Origin: an uncultured Lentisphaeria bacterium
GTDB lineage: Bacteria > Verrucomicrobiota > Lentisphaeria > Victivallales > Victivallaceae
DNA length: 18,813 nucleotides
NCBI GenBank assembly: GCA_937888615.1
Contig: CALABZ010000323.1
Span: forward strand, 1 to 18,813
Direction: 5' to 3'
The notes under the pieces are model-generated. The model was given only the letters and a program-made list of their open reading frames with translations, was not told where the DNA came from and searched no databases. The position numbers and the translations under genes were made by a program. Below are positions 14,343-18,813 of this stretch, one piece after another (within the stretch, counting starts at the first letter, position 1; every line of letters begins with the position of its first letter).

Positions 14343-15404
14343 ATGAAAGACCGGGTAATCGCCATTGACGGGCCTGCCGCATCCGGCAAAAGTACCATTG
14401 CCAATGCGATTGCCGAGCGTCTGCACATCCCCTACATCAATACCGGCGGCATGTACCGGGCCGTGGCCTGGCATGTCGCCAAACACGGCGTCAATGCCGA
14501 TAATATCAACGAAGACGCCCTGCGGGAAATGCTTGCCAGCCTGACGCTGGACTATGTGGCCGATAATTCCGGCAAGTATGAAATCCGTGTCAACGGCGAA
14601 TTCCCCGGCGAACAGCTTCGCACACCTGAAATCACCGCATTAAGCAGTCCGCTCTCGGCGATACCCGCGGTCCGCACCTATTTGCTGGAACGACAGCGCG
14701 AATTTGCAAAGCTCGGCTTGATTGTCATGGAAGGGCGGGATATCGGAACGGTGATCTTTCCGAATGCCCGTTATAAGTTTTTTCTGACCGCGTCCCCTGA
14801 AGAACGGGCGCGGCGGCGCTTGTGCCAGAACGGCGAAGTCGTGGACGGTGCAACCCTGGAATCGGTGGCAAAAGAGATTGCACAGCGCGATCTGCAGGAT
14901 TCGAGCCGTCCGGTCGCTCCGCTCAAACAAGCCGCCGACGCCATTCCGATTGACTCCACCGGGTTGGAAATATCGCAGGTGGTTGACCGGATTCTGGACC
15001 GGATCCGGTCGCATTATTCCACTTATCGGGTGAGCTATGGGGACACCGACCAGATGGGGGTGGTGTATTACGCGAATTATCTCGAATTTTTCGAACGCAG
15101 CCGTACAGAAATGCTGCGCGATGCCGAATTGCCCTACCGCAAGCTCGAAGAACTGGGTTATTACCTGCCGGTGAGCGAAGTCAATTGCAAATATTTCTCA
15201 TCCGCCCGTTATGATGATCTGCTTACGTTCAAGAGCTGGGTGTCGGAAATCGGCAACGTACGCATGGTTATAGCCACCGAGATTTACTGCGGCGAAAAAC
15301 GACTGGTGCGCGGTCTGGTGACTTTGGCTTGCGTCAACACCAAAGGACGTCCCTGCCGCATTCCCGAAGTGCTGGCCAATGCCTGCCCGATTATTTCGCT
15401 GTAA
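14343..15404 (+). CDS. cmk: Cytidylate kinase fused to hotdog (YbgC/4HBT) thioesterase
   Basis: One uninterrupted 353-residue frame joins two enzymes. Residues about 1-222 are (d)CMP kinase, which makes (d)CDP from ATP and (d)CMP: P-loop GPAASGKST (10-18), YINTGGMYRAVAW, EGRDIGTVIFP, and the lid and ending QRDLQDSSRPVAPL. Residues about 226-353 are a YbgC/FadM-type acyl-CoA thioesterase: RVSYGDTDQMGVVYYANYL with likely catalytic D236, then FERSRTEMLRD and a beta-rich end. The joint near RIRSHYSTYRV has no stop or frame change. A GTG at the VSYGD valine would cut off the first strand and has no ribosome-binding site, so a separate thioesterase start is unlikely. The start follows GGGGAA, 14 bp after secY. 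dCMP deaminase, acting on the same nucleotide pool, is downstream. Function of the fusion is inferred; both active sites look intact. Confidence 0.93.
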   Translation: MKDRVIAIDGPAASGKSTIANAIAERLHIPYINTGGMYRAVAWHVAKHGVNADNINEDALREMLASLTLDYVADNSGKYEIRVNGEFPGEQLRTPEITALSSPLSAIPAVRTYLLERQREFAKLGLIVMEGRDIGTVIFPNARYKFFLTASPEERARRRLCQNGEVVDGATLESVAKEIAQRDLQDSSRPVAPLKQAADAIPIDSTGLEISQVVDRILDRIRSHYSTYRVSYGDTDQMGVVYYANYLEFFERSRTEMLRDAELPYRKLEELGYYLPVSEVNCKYFSSARYDDLLTFKSWVSEIGNVRMVIATEIYCGEKRLVRGLVTLACVNTKGRPCRIPEVLANACPIISL

Positions 15405-15519
15405 AAAAGCCCCCTGCCCGCCCAATAACATTCTAGATTTACAGTTTTTATTCCGATGTCCATTGAAAATCGGCTTTGACACGATTACATTACCAACAAC
15501 CCAAACAGTGAGGAATACC

Positions 15520-16014
15520 ATGACTGACAGGATCGAGCGTCCCGATTGGGACAACTATTTCATGGAAATAGCACATGTGGTCGCGCGGCGCGGGAACTGC
15601 AGCCGGCGCATGGTTGCCGCGGTAATCGTCAAGGACAACCGGATTATTTCTACCGGCTACAACGGTACGCCGCGTGGCATCAAGAATTGTTTTGAGGGAG
15701 GATGCCCCCGTTGCAGCAATCCGGAGGTGGCTTCCGGCGCCGCTTTGTCAGAGTGTTATTGCAGCCATGCCGAGGAAAACGCCATCGTCCAGGCCGCTTA
15801 TCATGGTATTTCGGTCAAGGGATCTACGCTTTATACGACTTTCAGCCCCTGTTTGCAGTGTTCGAAAATGATTATCAACGCGGGCATTGATGAAGTCGTT
15901 TATCACCGCGAATACAGCATTGCCACCAGTGCGCTCACACTGCTGCGCGAGGCCGGTATCTGCGTTCGTCCGTTGATTACGGTCGAAGAAAAGAAAGAAC
16001 TCGGGCTGGGCTGA
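15520..16014 (+). CDS. dCMP deaminase (ComEB-like)
   Basis: Predicted to convert dCMP to dUMP, a source of dTTP precursor, with a zinc-activated water. The 164 residues contain the catalytic HAE (H83, E85) and PCLQC (C111, C114) zinc site. They also have the Cys-rich segment NCFEGGCPRC..CYCSHAEEN (about 56-87), typical of dCMP deaminases and not of cytidine or tRNA-adenosine deaminases, and the substrate-loop phrase GYNGTPRG. The frame is open upstream to 15379, but GAGGA at 15510-15514 and the family alignment favour the ATG at 15520. The 115-bp gap to cmk may hold a promoter, but I found no convincing pair. Neighbouring cytidylate kinase acts on the same substrate, which supports the assignment. 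Confidence 0.92.
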   Translation: MTDRIERPDWDNYFMEIAHVVARRGNCSRRMVAAVIVKDNRIISTGYNGTPRGIKNCFEGGCPRCSNPEVASGAALSECYCSHAEENAIVQAAYHGISVKGSTLYTTFSPCLQCSKMIINAGIDEVVYHREYSIATSALTLLREAGICVRPLITVEEKKELGLG

Positions 16015-16036
16015 TCACGTCTTCAACCGGAATGGC

Positions 16037-16831
16037 ATGAAAGCGGAACAGGTCATAAATGAACTGAAACTGACCCCTTTGTCGATTGAAGGGGGGTATT
16101 TTCATGAAATCTACCGGGGAACTCACGGCACCAGCATTTACTATCTGCTGCGGCACGGTGAACGCTCCAAATGGCACCGGGTCAAATCCGATGAAATCTG
16201 GTATTACCATGCCGGAGTCCCGGCATTGCAACTGATTATCCACCCGGACGGACGTCTCGAAAAAACAGTTATCGGGCCAAATGTCGCCAAAGGTGAACGT
16301 CCGCAAAGCCTGATTCCGGGGGGTGCGTGGCAGACTGCGATTCCGTTGTCAAGTTCCCGCCGGGAATGGGGGCTTTTCGGCGCGGCTGTTTTTCCGGCGT
16401 TCGAATACGAGGACTTCACCGGGGCTGAAGATGCTGAAATTGAGGCAAAATTCCCGCAGTTGGCAAAAGCAATAAGGGAATCTCTGTCCCTGTCCACGAC
16501 AAGAAGAACCGCGTTGTTGATTATGCTCGTGCTGTCGCCCTTTGTGTTGTTTTCTTTACTGTTTCCAACTTGGTTCGGCTTCGTCTTGTACAGCAATGCC
16601 CATCCGAATTACGGAGAAAACCAGCCCGTGCATGAAATCGGCAGACCCATCATCGTATACCGCTGGAATTACCCGATGGATGTTGAGAGAGCAGAAAAAC
16701 ATCGGAAAGACTTCACTGCAACGATAAGAAACGGGCTCTATTCATCCATATTAAGGCCCGATGGCGGAGGATACCTGCTGGTATTCGACCGCGATCACCA
16801 ACGCGGTTATTTCAAGAGCAATCCGCGTTGA
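16037..16831 (+). CDS. Cupin (DUF985) protein with membrane segment and C-terminal tail
   Basis: Residues about 1-150 match the cupin_5/DUF985 family (YML079w-like): LKLTPLSIEGGYFHEIYRG, IYYLLRHGERSKWHRVKSDEIWYYHAG, the GPNVAKGERPQSLIPGGAWQT strand region and WGLFGAAVFPAFEYEDF. The family is usually about 160 residues with unknown ligand. Here the frame runs on to 264 residues: a basic TTRR, a long hydrophobic stretch (about 157-185), then 80 residues with YRWNYPMDVERAEKHRKDF and GYLLVFDRDHQRGYF that I do not recognise. The cupin lacks a signal peptide, so by the positive-inside rule it lies in the cytosol and the tail outside. The DNA of the tail is slightly more AT-rich than the cupin part. 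The gene lies between dCMP deaminase (22 bp) and the heptose gene (23 bp). Confidence 0.82.
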   Translation: MKAEQVINELKLTPLSIEGGYFHEIYRGTHGTSIYYLLRHGERSKWHRVKSDEIWYYHAGVPALQLIIHPDGRLEKTVIGPNVAKGERPQSLIPGGAWQTAIPLSSSRREWGLFGAAVFPAFEYEDFTGAEDAEIEAKFPQLAKAIRESLSLSTTRRTALLIMLVLSPFVLFSLLFPTWFGFVLYSNAHPNYGENQPVHEIGRPIIVYRWNYPMDVERAEKHRKDFTATIRNGLYSSILRPDGGGYLLVFDRDHQRGYFKSNPR

Positions 16832-16854
16832 ACATTCACAGGAGTAAATGAATC

Positions 16855-17355
16855 ATGTTGAGAAATCCCGCTGAAAAAATCATGACCCTTGAACAAGCTA
16901 TTTCGTGGCGTGAGCACCTGCGAATCACCGGCAGACGCCTGGTCGTCACCAACGGTTGCTTTGATATTCTGCATCGCGGCCACGCCCAATACCTGCTAGA
17001 AAGCCGCAATCTCGGCGACACCCAGCTTATATTGCTCAATTCCGAGGCCTCCGTTCGTGCCCTGAAAGGGCCCGCACGCCCGATTATCGATCAATTCAAC
17101 CGTGCCTATCTGTTGGCCAGCTTGACCGCTGTCAATGCCGTCGTGGCCTTTGATGCGCCGATCTGCGCCGCGGAACTGCGCGCGCTTGCCCCCGATATTT
17201 ATGTCAAGGGAGGCGACTACACGCGGGAAAAGCTGAACCCGGACGAATGCGCCGCGCTGGATGCGGGTGGAACCGAAATCCATTTCATCCCTTTTGTCGA
17301 GGGATTCTCCACCACCGACATCATCGCCCGGATCATGTCCGCGGAGTCGTGCTGA
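16855..17355 (+). CDS. rfaE2: D-glycero-beta-D-manno-heptose 1-phosphate adenylyltransferase
   Basis: Predicted to make ADP-heptose from heptose 1-phosphate and ATP, a late step toward the LPS core heptose. The 166-residue protein is the stand-alone nucleotidyltransferase half of HldE. It has TNGCFDILHRGHAQYL with the HxGH-type site, LNSEASVRALKGPARPI, the KGGDYT segment and the closing GFSTTDIIARI. No kinase half is attached, so the kinase (rfaE1-like) must be encoded elsewhere if the pathway is complete. GGAG at 16841-16844 precedes the ATG at 16855 by ten bases; a later ATG at 16882 is less likely. The last 23 bp overlap the end of the oppositely oriented carboxypeptidase gene. Confidence 0.92.
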   Translation: MLRNPAEKIMTLEQAISWREHLRITGRRLVVTNGCFDILHRGHAQYLLESRNLGDTQLILLNSEASVRALKGPARPIIDQFNRAYLLASLTAVNAVVAFDAPICAAELRALAPDIYVKGGDYTREKLNPDECAALDAGGTEIHFIPFVEGFSTTDIIARIMSAESC

Positions 17356-18346
17356 CCTTTTGAGCCGAAACCGCCCGGGAATATCCCCAATCCAACAATT
17401 GGCGGCAGAATTCGAAGCAGTCGGGGCGTTTCTGGAAGCCGGTTACGACGCCGATCAAGCGCCGCCCATCGCGCACACAGGAAAAAGCGAGGCAATGCCC
17501 CGCCGCGTTGGTATAACCCGTTTTCAGACCATCGGCACCGGGGCAGGTCGTCAACAGATGGTTGGTATTGTTGAAAGTAACCCCCGGCCGAAATGAAAAG
17601 CTCTTACTTGAGGTTAACTGAAGCACCAGCGGAAATTCCATGGCACGTTCGGCAATCAACGTAAGATCGTACACACTGCATACATTCATCAGGGTTTCCT
17701 GGTCCTTGCGGTAGATCGGCAGTCCGTTCGGATTGACGAAATTCGCGGTCGTTGCGCCGATCTCGTGCGCGGTACGGTTCATTTGCTCAATGAAATTGGC
17801 GGATTTACCGTCGCCGAAGTATTCGGCAAGCTGATAGGCGGCATCGTTGGCGCTGCGCAGCATCAGGGCGCCCAGCAGATCCCGGAGCGGCACTTTTTCG
17901 CCGGGGCGCAAGCCCGCCTTGACCGGGCCGACGCTGCAACTGTCCTGCGACACCGTTACCAGCGAATCGAGGTCCGGCTTGTCGGCCTTTTCCAGCATCA
18001 ACATGACCTGATAGATCGTCAACAGTTTGGAAAGTGAAGCAATCGGGGTCGGCGTCCTGCTGTCTTTCTCCCAGAGCACCTGCCGTGTCCCGAGGTCCAC
18101 CAGAATGCCGCAACGGGCCATCCGGCTCCCCGCCAGGCCGGGGATATTGCCGGATACCACAAAATCCTGACGGTAAGGCTGGCCGAAGCGCGGGTCTTTG
18201 CTGGGCACGCGGTATTTCGGCAGGCGCGGCGGTGGGAGCATATAAACGACCCGCGGCGGTGGTATTTTTTCGTTCGAATTTTTACCGCATCCGAACAGCA
18301 AAAACAGAAAAGCCGCGGCCAACAGAAACCGCATACATTTTATCAT
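17333..18346 (-). CDS. D-alanyl-D-alanine carboxypeptidase, S11 family lipoprotein
   Basis: Predicted to remove the terminal D-alanine from peptidoglycan stem peptides in the periplasm (class C low-molecular-weight PBP, PBP5/DacF-like). Active-site motifs are S104-x-x-K107 in ASLSKLL, S165-A-N167 in LRSANDAAYQLAEY, and K275-T-G277 in DGLKTGYT. The N-terminus MIKCMRFLLAAAFLFLLFGC ends in a lipobox-like LFGC, so C20 is probably lipidated. A proline-rich linker (28-48) follows. The protein ends about 60 residues after KTG and lacks the extra C-terminal domain and amphipathic anchor of PBP5. The start at 18346 has GGAG ten bases upstream. An in-frame ATG at 18388 is rejected because it lies within the likely promoter. 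It is the only gene on this strand. Confidence 0.92.
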   Translation of the reverse strand: MIKCMRFLLAAAFLFLLFGCGKNSNEKIPPPRVVYMLPPPRLPKYRVPSKDPRFGQPYRQDFVVSGNIPGLAGSRMARCGILVDLGTRQVLWEKDSRTPTPIASLSKLLTIYQVMLMLEKADKPDLDSLVTVSQDSCSVGPVKAGLRPGEKVPLRDLLGALMLRSANDAAYQLAEYFGDGKSANFIEQMNRTAHEIGATTANFVNPNGLPIYRKDQETLMNVCSVYDLTLIAERAMEFPLVLQLTSSKSFSFRPGVTFNNTNHLLTTCPGADGLKTGYTNAAGHCLAFSCVRDGRRLIGVVTGFQKRPDCFEFCRQLLDWGYSRAVSAQKVSTTPRT

Positions 18347-18379
18347 GAAATAAATTCTCCGGAAAATCATAATCTTAAA

Positions 18380-18407
18380 AAGATACATGTAATTCGAGCA
18401 TAGTCAA
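18380..18407 (-). promoter_or_regulatory. Promoter for the carboxypeptidase gene
   Basis: On the - strand TTGACT (18407-18402) and TATCTT (18385-18380) are 16 bp apart. A T6 run lies just upstream of the -35. Transcription would start near 18373, which leaves a short leader before the ATG at 18346 and rules out the ATG at 18388. Confidence 0.5.
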
Positions 18408-18408
18408 G

Positions 18409-18428
18409 AAAAAATCCGGGAATTTTTT
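18409..18428. other. A-tract/T-tract element beside the carboxypeptidase promoter
   Basis: A6 (18409-18414), TCCGGGAA, T6 (18423-18428): an imperfect inverted repeat one base upstream of the - strand -35. It resembles the elements at 3082-3129 and 6270-6289. The rest of the 280-bp divergent gap is C-rich around 18465-18480 and contains a 12-bp palindrome, TTTTTGCAAAAA, at 18451-18462; no coding region is seen in it. Confidence 0.4.
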
Positions 18429-18543
18429 GGGACCCGCGGAAATAAAACCATTTTTGCAAAAAAGGCCCTTCCCCCGGCCCCTCTCTTTCCAAAAACTTTT
18501 ACGTTCAGCGCATGGTCCCCCCGGGAATCGAAAAAAATCCTCC

Positions 18544-18559
18544 GCAAAAGTTGCAAAAG
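18544..18559 (+). repeat. Direct repeat GCAAAAG, possible operator
   Basis: Two exact 7-base copies, GCAAAAG at 18544-18550 and 18553-18559, are spaced 9 bp start to start. They surround and overlap the proposed -35 of the metallophosphoesterase promoter. This is shorter than one helical turn; it could be a regulator site or chance. Confidence 0.25.
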
Positions 18560-18578
18560 CTCATTTGTGCGTTATAAT
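18551..18578 (+). promoter_or_regulatory. Promoter for the metallophosphoesterase gene
   Basis: TTGCAA (18551-18556) and a perfect TATAAT (18573-18578) with a 16-bp spacer lie about 50 bp before the GTG start. The promoter diverges from the one serving the carboxypeptidase gene. Confidence 0.55.
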
Positions 18579-18626
18579 TAGTATTGACAGTTTTAGAAAA
18601 AAAGCCGCCGAAAAGGAGCGTTCACA

Positions 18627-18813
18627 GTGCGGATTGCCATCATCAGCGACATCCACAGCAACTGGGAAGCCTTGCAGGCCATTTACCGTGAGTTGAAAAA
18701 ACGCGGTTTCGACCAACTGGCCTGCCTGGGAGATGTGGTCGGATATGGACCCGATCCCATCCCCTGCATCGATTTTCTGGCGGAACATGAAATCCTGTGC
18801 CTGAAGGGAAACC
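18627..18813 (+). CDS. Metallophosphoesterase family protein, partial (3' end outside window)
   Basis: Only the first 62 codons are present. From a GTG start the frame reads MRIAIISDIHSNWEALQAI, then LACLGDVVGYGPDP, and reaches CLKGN at the window edge. These are the first metal-binding motifs of the calcineurin-like phosphoesterase fold (DxH, GDxVGYGP, GN before an expected H), closest to the YfcE-like/Metallophos_2 group. Such proteins hydrolyse phosphomonoesters or phosphodiesters with two metal ions; the substrate cannot be told. AAGGAG at 18613-18618 lies eight bases before the GTG and fixes the start. The gene is divergent from the carboxypeptidase gene with its own promoter. Confidence 0.88.
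   Translation, partial: MRIAIISDIHSNWEALQAIYRELKKRGFDQLACLGDVVGYGPDPIPCIDFLAEHEILCLKGN

Noticed and set aside
15028..15404. Separate ybgC-like gene starting at an internal GTG
   Set aside because: No ribosome-binding site precedes it, the first strand of the hotdog fold would be lost, and the frame is continuous with cmk; I treat it as one fused gene.
15476..15481. TTGACA in the gap before the dCMP deaminase gene
   Set aside because: No -10-like hexamer lies 15-19 bp downstream, so I do not call a promoter, though one may exist in another form.
16848..16874. Short frame of eight codons starting at an ATG just before the rfaE2 start
   Set aside because: It overlaps the rfaE2 start in another frame and sits very close to the GGAG site; with no further support it is more likely chance than a regulatory leader peptide.
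18584..18589. TTGACA downstream of TATAAT before the metallophosphoesterase gene
   Set aside because: The region at -10 distance is GC-rich (GCCGCC) and overlaps the ribosome-binding site; the TTGCAA/TATAAT pair upstream fits better.
1..18813. CRISPR arrays, tRNA or rRNA genes, transposons, toxin-antitoxin or defence genes
   Set aside because: Looked for on both strands; no regularly spaced repeats, no transposase or integrase motifs, no cloverleaf-like sequence and no defence domains were recognised.

Overview
The window is an 18.8 kb piece of a Gram-negative bacterial chromosome. It holds 27 protein genes that I can support: 25 on the + strand, one on the - strand, and a metallophosphoesterase cut by the right edge. 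I found no tRNA, rRNA, insertion sequence, phage gene or CRISPR array. Genes for LPS heptose activation, lipoprotein export and cell-wall remodelling point to a cell with an outer membrane. A zinc-ribbon membrane protein, a membrane-anchored FHA protein, a ribosomal cluster without rpmD and a zinc-binding S14 fit the PVC superphylum, perhaps a Lentisphaerae/Victivallis-like organism. That placement is inference from gene content only.

Layout. (1) 65-844: an AT-rich zinc-ribbon/membrane protein. (2) 984-3081: galE, a secreted DUF2059 protein and a DEDDh exonuclease, closely spaced behind a good sigma70-type promoter at 853-883. (3) 3209-6197: an FHA protein with a C-terminal membrane anchor, then the FtsH protease and a UPF0235/DUF167 protein starting 1 bp after ftsH. 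(4) 6198-6432: a 235-bp gap with A/T tracts and a nested hairpin. (5) 6433-15404: a secreted coiled-coil protein of unknown function, followed at once by a partial S10-spc ribosomal cluster (rplV-rpsC-rplP-rpmC-rpsQ-rplN-rplX-rplE-rpsN-rpsH-rplF-rplR-rpsE-rplO-secY) and a cytidylate kinase fused to a hotdog thioesterase. (6) 15520-17355: dCMP deaminase, a cupin fused to a membrane/periplasmic tail, and the heptose-1-phosphate adenylyltransferase. (7) 17333-18346 on the - strand: a lipoprotein D-alanyl-D-alanine carboxypeptidase whose 3' end overlaps the heptose gene. (8) 18347-18626: a divergent promoter region, then the start of a metallophosphoesterase gene.

Themes. Most of the window is translation plus Sec export, with envelope maintenance around it (FtsH, heptose activation, carboxypeptidase, several anchored or secreted proteins). 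Pyrimidine nucleotide metabolism (CMP/dCMP kinase and dCMP deaminase) lies just after secY.

I see no defence island or clearly new system. The observations most worth checking are the Cmk-thioesterase fusion, the secreted protein at the head of the ribosomal cluster with its structured upstream region, the 53-bp rpsC/rplP overlap, the cupin-membrane fusion, and A-tract/T-tract elements next to promoters.
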